From: Hyphomicrobiales bacterium
GTDB lineage: Bacteria > Pseudomonadota > Alphaproteobacteria > Rhizobiales > Rhizobiaceae
Length of the DNA: 64,000 nucleotides
Reading direction: 5' to 3'
Assembly: GCA_002401155.1 (NCBI GenBank)
Contig: NVSG01000002.1
Span: 469,462-533,461 of the forward strand
Part shown: one piece after another, positions 37,242-46,187 of the stretch
Position numbering within the stretch: the stretch's first letter is position 1
Layout: each line of letters starts with the position of its first letter
Position numbers and translations under genes: made by a program
Notes under the pieces: model-generated
The model's input: only the letters and a program-made list of their open reading frames with translations
Told to the model about the DNA's origin: nothing
Database searches by the model: none

Positions 37242-37280
37242 ACCCACAGGGTGAGCTATACGCCGTGAGAACAAACCATG
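37242..37280 (+). repeat. Short intergenic repeat, copy 1 (related to 56161-56206)
   Basis: Contains CCCACAGGGTGAGC followed by a 23-base module at 37258-37280 that matches 56161-56183 at 21 of 23 positions. In the second copy the two modules are in the reverse order. It lies between the HlyD remnant and the LexA box. Confidence 0.45.
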
Positions 37281-37288
37281 CAAAAACA

Positions 37289-37304
37289 TAAGCACCCGTG
37301 CTTA
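37289..37304. promoter_or_regulatory. Palindrome TAAGCAC-CC-GTGCTTA upstream of imuA
   Basis: Perfect 7+2+7 inverted repeat, 31 bases before the LexA box, followed by CGTTTT. It may be a weak terminator insulating the cassette, or an operator. Confidence 0.35.
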
Positions 37305-37334
37305 CGTTTTGACTCTTCTTTCAATTTCATATAA

Positions 37335-37349
37335 GAACAAAAAGTGAAC
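37335..37349. promoter_or_regulatory. LexA (SOS) box of the imuA-imuB-dnaE2 operon
   Basis: GAAC-AAAAAGT-GAAC is the reverse form of the alphaproteobacterial LexA operator GTTC-N7-GTTC. It lies 15 bases before the chosen imuA start, so the operon should be repressed by LexA and induced by DNA damage. Confidence 0.85.
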
Positions 37350-37363
37350 AAATGGAAAGACGC

Positions 37364-38089
37364 ATGTCACTCAATATCTTGAGAGAGCAAATTATTGCAT
37401 TGGAAATGGGACGTAATGAGCGGCGGGTGCTGCCGTTTGGGCTGTCCGTAATCGATGATGCTTTGCAGGGCGGTCTGGATATTGGCGCGATGCATGAATT
37501 CAGCGGACCAGCTGCTGCCCTCTTTGCCCAACTGATTGTTCAGCGCAAGGGAGGCAACACATTCTGGCTGGTCAATGAGCGTCTCAACGAAGAATATTAC
37601 CCACCAGCTTTGGCGCAATATGGCGGCAAAGCTGAACAATTCATCATGCTGCGATTGCAAAATATGCAAGATTTACTGAGTGCCGCCTATGAAGTGTTGG
37701 CCTCTAATGCTGCTGGCTGTGTTTTGCTTGAAGTACAAAGACCGCTCAACCAGATACAGGCGCGAAAACTCCAGATCGCCGTACAAAACACCGACACGTT
37801 GGGCCTGATCATCAATGCCGGTTACGCCCGGAACAGACATATGACTCACGAAGGACTGCTCGGTTCAACCGTCACGCGCTGGCATGCTGAGGTTTTAAAC
37901 TGGTCGCAGGAAAAAACGCAGATAGGGCTGCATTTGGAAAAAAACCGACGCGGGTCTCCGCGTCATTGGACCGTGGAGATTGATCATGCAACGCATCATT
38001 TGCATCTGGCTACCCTTTCTGGAGAGCGAACAGGTGATCCGCCGCAACCCGGATTTGTCGAACAAGCCCTTTGCGCTGATCATGCATGA
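37364..38089 (+). CDS. imuA: ImuA, RecA/SulA-like SOS mutagenesis protein
   Basis: This 241-residue RecA-fold-like protein starts MSLNILREQIIALEMGRNERRVLPFGL and has the ImuA stretches IDDALQGGLDIGAMHEFSG and AGCVLLEVQRPLNQIQARKLQIA. It lacks a true Walker A. ImuA links ImuB and DnaE2 in the damage-induced mutasome. ATG 37364 has GGAAAGA upstream; the ATG at 37352 would lie against the LexA box. It overlaps imuB by 104 bases. Confidence 0.87.
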   Translation: MSLNILREQIIALEMGRNERRVLPFGLSVIDDALQGGLDIGAMHEFSGPAAALFAQLIVQRKGGNTFWLVNERLNEEYYPPALAQYGGKAEQFIMLRLQNMQDLLSAAYEVLASNAAGCVLLEVQRPLNQIQARKLQIAVQNTDTLGLIINAGYARNRHMTHEGLLGSTVTRWHAEVLNWSQEKTQIGLHLEKNRRGSPRHWTVEIDHATHHLHLATLSGERTGDPPQPGFVEQALCADHA

Positions 38090-39491
38090 CGCAAACCGTA
38101 TGTTTGTATCGGCGCTGAGCAGGAGTGCAGGCAATATGGGCTTCGCACCGGGCATGAGCCTGACCGATGTGCGCGCCGCTTCCCCCGACATGCTTTATTA
38201 TGATGCTGACCCGATGCAGGACGGAAAATGCCTGCGTGGCCTGTTGCGTTGGGCCAGCCGATTCACACCGAAAGTTGCACGGGGCGATGGGCAAAATCTT
38301 TATCTCGATATTGCCGGTGCCAGTCATTTATTCGGTGGGGAGAGGGCTCTTTTAGAAAAGATACAAAGCCAGTTACAAGCCTTTGGCTTCACCGCCCGTC
38401 TTGGCCTTGCCGACAGCAAGGCAGCCGCATGGGGCTTTGCCCATTACGGAAAAACCCAGAGCAACATCGTCGCTGACACTCTGCGTGAAGCCGCAAAAAA
38501 CCTGCCTGTAGAAGCGTTGCAACTTTCACATGCATCCGCAGCATTTTGCCGAAGACTGGGTTTAAAAACAATCGATGCCCTGCGCGTTTTACCGCGAGCA
38601 ACATTGGCCAATAGAATCGGCCTTGAAGGCATGAAGCGCATCGATCAGTTTTTTGGCGAGGAAGCGGAAGTAACAAGATTTGCCCGGCACAAGGAACGTT
38701 TGGTCGAGGAACAACAATTCCCCGATCCCTTAGCAACCAGTGCCGGTGTCGAAATGGCACTAGAAGATTTGCTGGAAAGATTGTGTCAGCGTTTGGCTCC
38801 CATGCAACGGGGCTTTCGGAAAGCGCATTTGCGACTGGAAAGAGTGGACCATGACACAATTGATTTCACAATCCAGCTCGTACGCCCAAGCATCAATCTA
38901 CCCATGTTAAAGCGCTTGTTCTCCCATCATTTTGAGCAACTTGATGTGGGCTTTGGCATCGAACGGATGATCCTGAAAGCCGAGCAAACTGCACCAATAT
39001 TGGCACGTCAAATGGGATTGGATAACGGGGATGAACAGAGTAATGGCGAAAGGTTAGATGGGTTAATCAATCGGCTTTCAAATATGTTCGGCCATCAATA
39101 TGTTCAGCGCTTCACCCCTGCCGACAGTCATATTCCCGAGCGTGCATTTAGCCGGGAATTTGCTCTTTATCCCTCCCAGCCTCAAGGCTGGACGATCTCT
39201 CTCTCCAAAAGGCCCTTACGCCTGTTAAAAAAACCGGTTTCGGTTTTGTTGGGCGATGATATCGGAACCGATATGCCGGAAACGGTTTTCTGGCAAAACG
39301 AAGAATGTCATCTGACCCCCCTGACCGGGCCGGAACGCATCGAGCCGGACTGGTGGCGAGATGATTCGGATTGGCGCAATGGTACCCGGGATTACTGGTG
39401 GGTAAAAACCGATTTTGGTGCATTGCTATGGCTTTACCGGGTGAGTGATGGGCGAAAAACTCAATGGTTCGTGCACGGGTTAGGAAGCTAA
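37986..39491 (+). CDS. imuB: ImuB, Y-family DNA polymerase-like protein
   Basis: This 501-residue protein resembles the Y-family fold (MQRIICIWLPFLESEQVIRRNPDLSNKPFAL; ...GMSLTDVRAASPDMLYYDADP; LADSKAAAWGFAHYG; PRATLANRIGLEGMKRIDQFFG) but lacks the catalytic acidic residues of active Pol IV/V, as is usual for ImuB. It acts as the beta-clamp-binding hub that brings DnaE2 to lesions. ATG 37986 follows GTGGAG. dnaE2 begins 3 bases after the stop. Confidence 0.9.
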   Translation: MQRIICIWLPFLESEQVIRRNPDLSNKPFALIMHDANRMFVSALSRSAGNMGFAPGMSLTDVRAASPDMLYYDADPMQDGKCLRGLLRWASRFTPKVARGDGQNLYLDIAGASHLFGGERALLEKIQSQLQAFGFTARLGLADSKAAAWGFAHYGKTQSNIVADTLREAAKNLPVEALQLSHASAAFCRRLGLKTIDALRVLPRATLANRIGLEGMKRIDQFFGEEAEVTRFARHKERLVEEQQFPDPLATSAGVEMALEDLLERLCQRLAPMQRGFRKAHLRLERVDHDTIDFTIQLVRPSINLPMLKRLFSHHFEQLDVGFGIERMILKAEQTAPILARQMGLDNGDEQSNGERLDGLINRLSNMFGHQYVQRFTPADSHIPERAFSREFALYPSQPQGWTISLSKRPLRLLKKPVSVLLGDDIGTDMPETVFWQNEECHLTPLTGPERIEPDWWRDDSDWRNGTRDYWWVKTDFGALLWLYRVSDGRKTQWFVHGLGS

Positions 39492-39494
39492 AAA

Positions 39495-42400
39495 TTGCTC
39501 CGATTTGCCGAACTGCATACCACAACAAATTTCACTTTTCTGGAAGGCGCATCCCACCCGGAGGATTATGTGCGCCGGGCAAAAGAACTGGAGCTGGAAG
39601 CGATTGCCATCACTGACCGCAATTCTCTGGCGGGTGTGGTGCGAGCTTATGCAGAGGCAAAAAAGATAAATCAACGCATCATCATCGGCGCGGAATTACT
39701 GCTTACCGATGAGCAATGTCTGGTGGCCTTGCCAACAGATAGAAATGCTTATGGCCGCCTGTGTCGTCTCATCAGTTTAGGACGGCAGCGAGCCGAAAAA
39801 GGCCAGTGCCTGATTGGTCCGCAAGACGTGCTTGAATGGAGTGAAGGCATCATTTTTATTCTGGTGGCACCTAAGAAGATCGACGCGATTTTTAAAACGC
39901 AATTGGGCTATTGGGCTGACGCTCTGGGCGATAATTTTTATATGGCCGCAGAAAACCTGTGTCAGGGTCAAGATGAAGTACGCTTGGCCCAACTCCATAA
40001 GGTTGCTGAAGCGCGCAATGTGCGATTGGTAGCTACCAATCACGCCATGATGCACATCCCGGAAAATCGAGAAGTAGCGGATATTCTGACCTGCATCCGC
40101 GAACATTGCACCATTGAGCAAGCAGGAAAACGCCTGCAAAAAAATGCGGAACGCCACCTTAAAAGCACCAGTGAAATGCTTCGTTTATTCAAAAATTATG
40201 AGACGGCGATCGAGAACAGCCAGAAAATCAGTCGCCGGATAAATTTCTCCCTCAGTGAATTGAAATATGAATACCCCGACGAGGTCTCCAACGGACAGGA
40301 ACCGCAAGTGGAATTGGAAAAACTGGTTGCCCAACAAATTCCGGTTAGATACCCACCCCACCTGTTTCCAAATGGCGTCTCGCCAAAAGTGTTAAAGGCC
40401 ATTGAGCGTGAACTGGCTATTATCAAAGAGCTGAAATATGCACCTTATTTTCTGACCATTTACGACATTGTAAAATTTGCAAGAGGTGAGGGCATCCTGT
40501 GTCAGGGGCGCGGGTCGGCCGCCAATTCCGTGATTTGTTTTATTCTGGGCATCACTTCGATTTCGCCGGAACGTATCGATATGGTGTTCGAACGCTTTAT
40601 TTCTACAGAACGAAATGAGCCGCCGGATATTGATGTCGATTTCGAACATGAGCGCCGCGAAGAAGTCATCCAGTATATTTACAAAAAATACGGTCGCCAT
40701 CGCGCCGGATTATCTGCAACGGTAATTTGCTACCGAGCCCGCTCGGCCATCCGCGAGGTAGGCAAGGCGCTGGGATTGTCGCAGGATACTTTGTCTTCCA
40801 TGACCGAACTCATCTGGGGATGGTCGGAATCCGATCAGGCAACCAGTCGCAAGCAGAAAATAGCCGCAGGTCTTGATCCCGATGATAACCGGCTGGAACT
40901 TTGCGGAAAACTCACCCGAGCAATCATGGGCTATCCCCGCCATCTCTCGCAGCATGTAGGCGGTTTTATAATCACCAAATCCCGCCTCGATGATATCGTG
41001 CCGATTGAAAATGCCGCGATGGAAAACCGCACGGTCATCGAATGGGATAAGGATGATATTGATACGCTTGGAATTTTGAAAGTCGATGTGTTGGGCCTCG
41101 GCATGCTTTCATGCATTCGCAAGGCCTTTGAGCTTTTGGAAACCCATTACGGTATTTCCCACGATCTGGCCTCTTTGCCAGAGGACGACAAAGATGTTTA
41201 TGAGATGCTCGGGAGAGCCGATAGCCTCGGTGTTTTTCAGGTCGAGAGTCGTGCGCAAATGTCCTTCCTGCCGCGTATGAAGCCAAAGAATTTTTATGAT
41301 CTGGTGATCGAAGTAGCGATTGTTCGCCCCGGACCCATTCAGGGCGATATGGTGCATCCCTATCTTCGTCGCCGTGATGGTGTGGAAAAAGTTGAGTATC
41401 CCTCCAAAGCACTGGAAGAAGTTTTGGGGAAAACCTTAGGTGTGCCGCTGTTTCAGGAACAAGCCATGCGCATCGCTATTGTCGGCGCTGGTTTTACTCC
41501 CGGCGAAGCCGATCAATTGCGCCGGGCTATGGCAACGTTTCGCAAGAGGGGAACGATCACCCTGCTTCGGGAAAGATTCATCACTGGCATGCAGAAGAAC
41601 GGTTACGAAATTGATTTTGCCGAGCGCTGCTTCAAGCAAATTGAAGGCTTTGGCGAATATGGCTTTCCCGAAAGTCATGCCGCATCCTTCGCTTTGTTGG
41701 TCTATGTCTCTGCATGGCTCAAATGTCATTACCCCGGCATCTTCGCCTGTGCTTTGTTAAACTCCCAGCCGATGGGTTTCTATGCCCCGGCGCAAATTAT
41801 TCGCGATGCCCGTGATCATGGGGTAGAAGTGAAGCCTGTCGATGTGAATTATTCCCGGTGGAACAGCATTCTGGAAGCAGGAGAAAACGGCTTGGTATTG
41901 CGTCTGGGCTTGCGGCAAATCAAAGGCCTGCGTGAGGAAGATGCCGATTGGATTTTTGAGGCAAGACAAAACGGTTATGCAACCGTGCGCGATCTATGGG
42001 TGCGCGCCGGGATCAAACCTGGAACCCTTCGGCGTCTGGCCGATGCCGATGCTTTCAACTCTCTCGAACTGACAAGGCGTGATGCGCTTTGGCAGGCAAG
42101 CGGTATAAAAGGTGAAAGCCCGTTGCCGCTTTTTGCCCATGCGAAAGAAGACGAGCAAGCGCTCGACCCGGAAATCACATTGCCGCCAATGCATATTGGC
42201 GAAAATGTTTTGCAGGATTATCGCTCTCTGCGTTTAACCCTGCGCGACCATCCGCTCAAATTATTGCGACCTCATTTCCCCGGCACCTCAAAAGCCAAAG
42301 CACTGCTTGAAGTGCGCCATAAAACTCGGGTGAGCGTTGCCGGTCTGGTGCTTGCACGTCAACGTCCCGGCACCGCCAAGGGGGTGGTTTTCATGACGCT

Positions 42401-42728
42401 GGAAGATGAAGAAGGCAACATCAACGTGATTGTTTGGCGCAAAATGTTCGAACGGTTTCGCAAGACAATCATGACCGCGCGACTGATAAGAGTATCCGGT
42501 GTGCTTGAGAGAAAAGGCATCGTTACCCATTTGATCGCAAACCACATCTCCGATTTTTCCCACTATCTTGAAAAACTCGATGATGAGAATTTTCTCATGC
42601 AAAGGCCTGATGAAATATTGGAACATGACGATTACAACCGAAAGGTTGAACCCAAAAAATATGTGAGCGCACAAAGGCATCCAAGGGACTTGGCTAAAGC
42701 CCTGTTCCCTTCAAGGGATTTTCATTAG
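39495..42728 (+). CDS. dnaE2: Error-prone DNA polymerase DnaE2 (ImuC)
   Basis: This 1077-residue C-family polymerase starts with a PHP domain (FAELHTTTNFTFLEGASHPEDYVRRAKELELEAIAITDRNSLAGVVRAY), then palm, thumb and fingers with the catalytic acids in EPPDIDVDFEHERREEVI and CQGRGSAANSVICF near 330-380, and a C-terminal OB fold (TRVSVAGLVLARQRPGTAKGVVFMTLEDEEGNINVIVW). The PHP metal set is incomplete, as usual for DnaE2. The start is TTG. It does the lesion bypass of the SOS mutasome. Confidence 0.95.
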   Translation: MLRFAELHTTTNFTFLEGASHPEDYVRRAKELELEAIAITDRNSLAGVVRAYAEAKKINQRIIIGAELLLTDEQCLVALPTDRNAYGRLCRLISLGRQRAEKGQCLIGPQDVLEWSEGIIFILVAPKKIDAIFKTQLGYWADALGDNFYMAAENLCQGQDEVRLAQLHKVAEARNVRLVATNHAMMHIPENREVADILTCIREHCTIEQAGKRLQKNAERHLKSTSEMLRLFKNYETAIENSQKISRRINFSLSELKYEYPDEVSNGQEPQVELEKLVAQQIPVRYPPHLFPNGVSPKVLKAIERELAIIKELKYAPYFLTIYDIVKFARGEGILCQGRGSAANSVICFILGITSISPERIDMVFERFISTERNEPPDIDVDFEHERREEVIQYIYKKYGRHRAGLSATVICYRARSAIREVGKALGLSQDTLSSMTELIWGWSESDQATSRKQKIAAGLDPDDNRLELCGKLTRAIMGYPRHLSQHVGGFIITKSRLDDIVPIENAAMENRTVIEWDKDDIDTLGILKVDVLGLGMLSCIRKAFELLETHYGISHDLASLPEDDKDVYEMLGRADSLGVFQVESRAQMSFLPRMKPKNFYDLVIEVAIVRPGPIQGDMVHPYLRRRDGVEKVEYPSKALEEVLGKTLGVPLFQEQAMRIAIVGAGFTPGEADQLRRAMATFRKRGTITLLRERFITGMQKNGYEIDFAERCFKQIEGFGEYGFPESHAASFALLVYVSAWLKCHYPGIFACALLNSQPMGFYAPAQIIRDARDHGVEVKPVDVNYSRWNSILEAGENGLVLRLGLRQIKGLREEDADWIFEARQNGYATVRDLWVRAGIKPGTLRRLADADAFNSLELTRRDALWQASGIKGESPLPLFAHAKEDEQALDPEITLPPMHIGENVLQDYRSLRLTLRDHPLKLLRPHFPGTSKAKALLEVRHKTRVSVAGLVLARQRPGTAKGVVFMTLEDEEGNINVIVWRKMFERFRKTIMTARLIRVSGVLERKGIVTHLIANHISDFSHYLEKLDDENFLMQRPDEILEHDDYNRKVEPKKYVSAQRHPRDLAKALFPSRDFH

Positions 42729-42751
42729 ATTTCATCAAGTAGCATTGGTGT

Positions 42752-43255
42752 TTAGGACAAGGCATCCACATTCTTGTGCATCATGCGTATTACACGCAGG
42801 AAAATTTCAGTATCCTCTGGAGGAATCCCTTCAATCAATTTCTCTTCTCGCTGTAAAGCCAGTCGAAGAATTTGATCATGGACGGAATAACCAGCCTCGT
42901 TTAATGACCATTTCTTGCGGCGAACATCAGATTTTTTTGAACTGAATTCGAGATATCCCAACACAAGTAACCGTGTCAGCGCACGGCTGGTCGCAGCTTT
43001 ATCCAGAGCAACCACATCGCAAATACGCGAAGCGGTGATGCAAGGTTCAATCGCCAGCATTGCGATGACGCGCCATTCAACAATGCCGAGATTGAATTTT
43101 TTCAAATAGATTTTTGATGCTCCGCGCGATAGTGGATTATTAACCGCAGCAAGAAAATAGGGAATGTAATTGGTGATATCGAGAACCCTGCGATCACCAT
43201 GCAGAGCCGTTGAATCGGAAGTTTTGAGGTAGGAAGCCATTTTAACGTCATCCAT
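42752..43255 (-). CDS. MarR-family regulator at the end of LIV operon 2
   Basis: This 167-residue winged-helix protein has the MarR core FNLGIVEWRVIAMLAIEPCITASRICDVVALDKAATSRALTRLLVLGYLEF (recognition helix about 90-105) and a charged wing SSKKSDVRRKKW. An N-terminal arm of ~30 residues precedes it. It starts one base after the livF stop, so it is the last gene of the livK-livH-orf-livM-livG-livF operon and probably autoregulates it through the palindrome at 48307-48320. Confidence 0.85.
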   Translation of the reverse strand: MDDVKMASYLKTSDSTALHGDRRVLDITNYIPYFLAAVNNPLSRGASKIYLKKFNLGIVEWRVIAMLAIEPCITASRICDVVALDKAATSRALTRLLVLGYLEFSSKKSDVRRKKWSLNEAGYSVHDQILRLALQREEKLIEGIPPEDTEIFLRVIRMMHKNVDALS

Positions 43256-43256
43256 A

Positions 43257-43973
43257 TCAGTTCGCCTCCATCAACCCAACGCCCACATGCCTCTCGAGTA
43301 ATCCGGGGTTCTCAACGAGTTCCTGCGAGGTGCCTGCATGAACAATTTCGCCGCCATCAATAATGATAACACGGTCCGCAAAGTTTACAGCAAGGCCGGT
43401 ATGTTGTTCGACCAGTACAACCGTTTGTGATCCGGATTTTGCGATCTGTTCAAAAACATCCAATAACATATCGCAAATCACCGGTGCCAATCCCTCCAGT
43501 GGTTCGTCAAGCAACAACACTTCCGGCTTGCCAAGCAGGGTGCGGGCAATGGCCAGCATTTGTTGTTCTCCGCCGGAAAGCGTGCCGCCGCCATTGCTGC
43601 GTCGCTCTTTTAGCCGGGGAAAAAGTTCATAGGCTTCATCCAGACTAGCATCGCCGCGCATACCGGAAATCAAGTTTTCTTCTACGCTGAGAGAAGGGAA
43701 AATATCGCGTGTTTGCGGCACAAGACCGAGCCCGCTTCTTGCCCGCACATGAGTTGGCAAATGCATGATGGGTTTGCCATTTAATGCAATTGAACCTGAA
43801 TGCAGATTTGTCAGTCCCATGATCGTGGCCAGCAGGGTTGTTTTACCGACACCATTACGCCCGATAATTGCTAGGCGCTCGCCCTTGTGAACCTCAAGCG
43901 AGATATTATTCAGCACAACGGTCTCGCCATAACCGGCACTCACGTTTTCAATTTTCAGGGCAAGGTCACTCAT
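43257..43973 (-). CDS. LIV-type ABC transporter ATPase LivF (operon 2)
   Basis: This 238-residue ATPase has Walker A GRNGVGKTT, Q-loop VPQTRDIF, signature LSGGEQQMLAIART, Walker B VLLLDEPLEGL and switch His VEQHTG. ATG 43973 overlaps the livG stop by 8 bases (ATGAGTGA), exactly as in LIV operon 1. The pair of LIV operons in this window are paralogous. Confidence 0.92.
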   Translation of the reverse strand: MSDLALKIENVSAGYGETVVLNNISLEVHKGERLAIIGRNGVGKTTLLATIMGLTNLHSGSIALNGKPIMHLPTHVRARSGLGLVPQTRDIFPSLSVEENLISGMRGDASLDEAYELFPRLKERRSNGGGTLSGGEQQMLAIARTLLGKPEVLLLDEPLEGLAPVICDMLLDVFEQIAKSGSQTVVLVEQHTGLAVNFADRVIIIDGGEIVHAGTSQELVENPGLLERHVGVGLMEAN

Positions 43974-44715
43974 GGCGTTCACCCAGATAAAGTGAACGAA
44001 CTTGCGGATTGGCGGAAATTTCTGCGGGCGTGCCCTCGGTCAGTATTTCTCCATTTACCAGCACGATAATGGAATTTGCTACTTCAAATACGAGCTTCAT
44101 ATCGTGTTCAATAATGAGAACCGCCAGATCACGATCCAGCTTTGCCACGGCCTCAATGATCAAATAACTTTCGCTGGATGGCACCCCGGCAGCGGGTTCA
44201 TCCAAAATTAGAATGCGTGGTTTCAGTGCCAATGTCATGGCAAGCTCCACAAGGCGTTGTTGTCCATAGGCCATATTATTGATCGCCATGTCAGCAAGTT
44301 TACTCAGGTTCATTTGGTCGAGCCGTTCGTCAATTTCGGCTTCGATGGCAGCATCAGAATTGGCACGACGGAACAGTCTGCTGGTGAAACCATTGCGTTC
44401 CAGAATTGCTAAGCGCAAATGCTCGCGAACGTTGAGTTCTTTGAACAGTGTCGTGATTTGGAATGTTTTGGCAATCCCCGCTTTCACACGGGCAGCTTCG
44501 TTCAGGCCCGATATGTTTTTGCCATCGAGATAAATCTCACCGGAACTTGGCGGCAAAATACCCGTGATAAGATTGGCGAATGTTGTTTTTCCAGCGCCAT
44601 TGGGACCAATAAGTGCAGTGCGGGCCCCGGGAGGTAAATCAATATTGATGTTGCTCGCAACGGTGATCCCGCCGAAATTCTTGTTTAGATTCTTGACCTG
44701 AAGACCGGCACTCAT
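43966..44715 (-). CDS. LIV-type ABC transporter ATPase LivG (operon 2)
   Basis: This 249-residue ATPase, the same length as its operon 1 paralogue, has Walker A GPNGAGKTT, Q-loop AKTFQITTLF, the degenerate signature YGQQRLVELAM, Walker B ILILDEPAAGV and switch His IIEHDMK. It starts in an ATGA overlap with livM. Confidence 0.92.
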   Translation of the reverse strand: MSAGLQVKNLNKNFGGITVASNINIDLPPGARTALIGPNGAGKTTFANLITGILPPSSGEIYLDGKNISGLNEAARVKAGIAKTFQITTLFKELNVREHLRLAILERNGFTSRLFRRANSDAAIEAEIDERLDQMNLSKLADMAINNMAYGQQRLVELAMTLALKPRILILDEPAAGVPSSESYLIIEAVAKLDRDLAVLIIEHDMKLVFEVANSIIVLVNGEILTEGTPAEISANPQVRSLYLGERHE

Positions 44716-45719
44716 GTTGGCCGCCCCATCCGTCGTTTGATCTCGGCAGGCAAGGCGAGCAGCCCGGCCGGAACAAAAAACACAACCACAAGCACCAGTC
44801 CGCCGATGACAAACAACCAGTTAAATGGATCAACCGATGCTGCCGTATGATGCACCACCATGAACAAAGCGGTGCCAATGATCGCGCCATAAAGGCGACC
44901 CATGCCACCAAGAATGAGCATGATGACCACTTCTGCGGAAAACGATGTCGCAAAAACTTCGGGGCTGACAAGCTCTGTTATTTGGGCTGATAAGGCCCCG
45001 GCAATACCAGCGATAGCACCTGAAAGAGTGTAGATGGCGACCAGTTTCCAATAGACACCGGTGCCAATGGCGCGCATGCGCACAACGCTTTGGTGAATGC
45101 CACGTGCGGCTAATCCAAATGGGGATGCGACTACCATTTTGAGAAAAATGAAAACTGCGATCAGTACAGCCAGCACGTACCAAAAACCGGTTTGGCCGAT
45201 GAAATCAAATTCAAAAATGCCAAGGATCGGGTTCATGATGAAACCCGCAAGTCCATCTGCACCGCCGGTGATTGATCCGGCCTGATTGGATATTTCCTGC
45301 AACACTTCGGCAAAGGCAATCGATAGCATGAGGACCGTTAGCCCATGGGCACGCATCAAAAGCAGGCCGGAAACAAAGGCCACAACGCTCGCCGCACACG
45401 CCCCAACAAGAAGGCCCAAAATGGGGGAGGCGGTTGCATGAAGTGCAAACAGCCCCGCTGCGTAAGCGCCAGTGCCGAATAAGGCAGCATGGCCAAGGGT
45501 CGCAACCCCCGCATAGCCGAGCACCAGATCGAGGGAAAGGACAAAGATCATTACGATCAAAACCCGCGTCACAAAAGCCAGCGAATAAGGAAAGAGAAAA
45601 TAGCAGGCAACAGCCATCGCAATCAGAGCAAGATCAACCCAGAGTGGGCGATCTTTCAGATATTTGATCCAGCTAAATTTACCGGTGTTTGGAATGGTGT
45701 TGGGCGAAATATTGCTCAT
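44712..45719 (-). CDS. LIV-type ABC transporter permease LivM (operon 2)
   Basis: This 335-residue permease has LDLVLGYAGVATLGHAALFGTGAYAAG (about 64), SITGGADGLAG, the docking loop GIHQSVVRMRAIGTGV and ILGGMGRLYGAIIGT. Its first 45 residues (SWIKYLKDRPLWVDLALIAMAVACYFL) are echoed at the start of the small ORF just upstream, with which it shares an ATGA overlap. It is intact. Confidence 0.9.
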   Translation of the reverse strand: MSNISPNTIPNTGKFSWIKYLKDRPLWVDLALIAMAVACYFLFPYSLAFVTRVLIVMIFVLSLDLVLGYAGVATLGHAALFGTGAYAAGLFALHATASPILGLLVGACAASVVAFVSGLLLMRAHGLTVLMLSIAFAEVLQEISNQAGSITGGADGLAGFIMNPILGIFEFDFIGQTGFWYVLAVLIAVFIFLKMVVASPFGLAARGIHQSVVRMRAIGTGVYWKLVAIYTLSGAIAGIAGALSAQITELVSPEVFATSFSAEVVIMLILGGMGRLYGAIIGTALFMVVHHTAASVDPFNWLFVIGGLVLVVVFFVPAGLLALPAEIKRRMGRPT

Positions 45720-46186
45720 GTCATAGTTTTCTCAACAGGCCATTTTAGACGAGCAACAAAAATGAGCCCTATCACCGCATAAAATGAAATAGTGCTAAAG
45801 TTCCATTCCAGATGATAAGTGGTCGCATCATTCAAACCCAGCCCAATGGCAACAAGCACAGAGTCAAAGAAACTTGGATCACCATAGTTCGCAAAAAGAA
45901 CCAGGGTTACCAGAGCAATGCTTGCATATTGATAAGCCCATTTTGATAAGAACGTATCAGCCAATAGACAGATAACACTTATAAGAGTGATGCCTAAGGC
46001 ACACACCAGCATATACACTTTAGAGGTGCCGATCCCGTATGTCGGAATTACCTCTATAACCTCCGTAGTAGCGCGCAAATAGAGATAATAGAATATAAAT
46101 GCAAAAACGAGCAGCGTTATATCAACCCAGTTTGATCGATCTCTCCAGCTTATTTTACTGCTTTTTGTTGCGTCGTTGTTACTCAT
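45716..46186 (-). CDS. Small membrane protein: LivM N-terminus fused to LivH C-terminus (tandem-duplication junction)
   Basis: This 156-residue hydrophobic protein lies between livH and livM. Residues 1-45 resemble the LivM start (MSN, K-SW, DR-WVD, then a helix with Y-L). The last 105 residues align without gaps to the LivH C-terminus: YGIGTSKVYMLVCALG against LGIDTSKIYMLTFALG, VAIGLGLNDA against AAVGLGIVDT, FSTISFYAVI against FGTIVFYMVI, both ending EKT/GKT. Start and stop are spaced about 470 bases from those of livM and livH, as expected for the junction of a tandem duplication. The ATG sits one base after the livH stop and the stop overlaps livM (ATGA). The frame is intact but permease motifs are lost. 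Function unknown; it could be an accessory subunit or slowly decaying. Confidence 0.75.
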   Translation of the reverse strand: MSNNDATKSSKISWRDRSNWVDITLLVFAFIFYYLYLRATTEVIEVIPTYGIGTSKVYMLVCALGITLISVICLLADTFLSKWAYQYASIALVTLVLFANYGDPSFFDSVLVAIGLGLNDATTYHLEWNFSTISFYAVIGLIFVARLKWPVEKTMT

Positions 46187-46187
46187 A

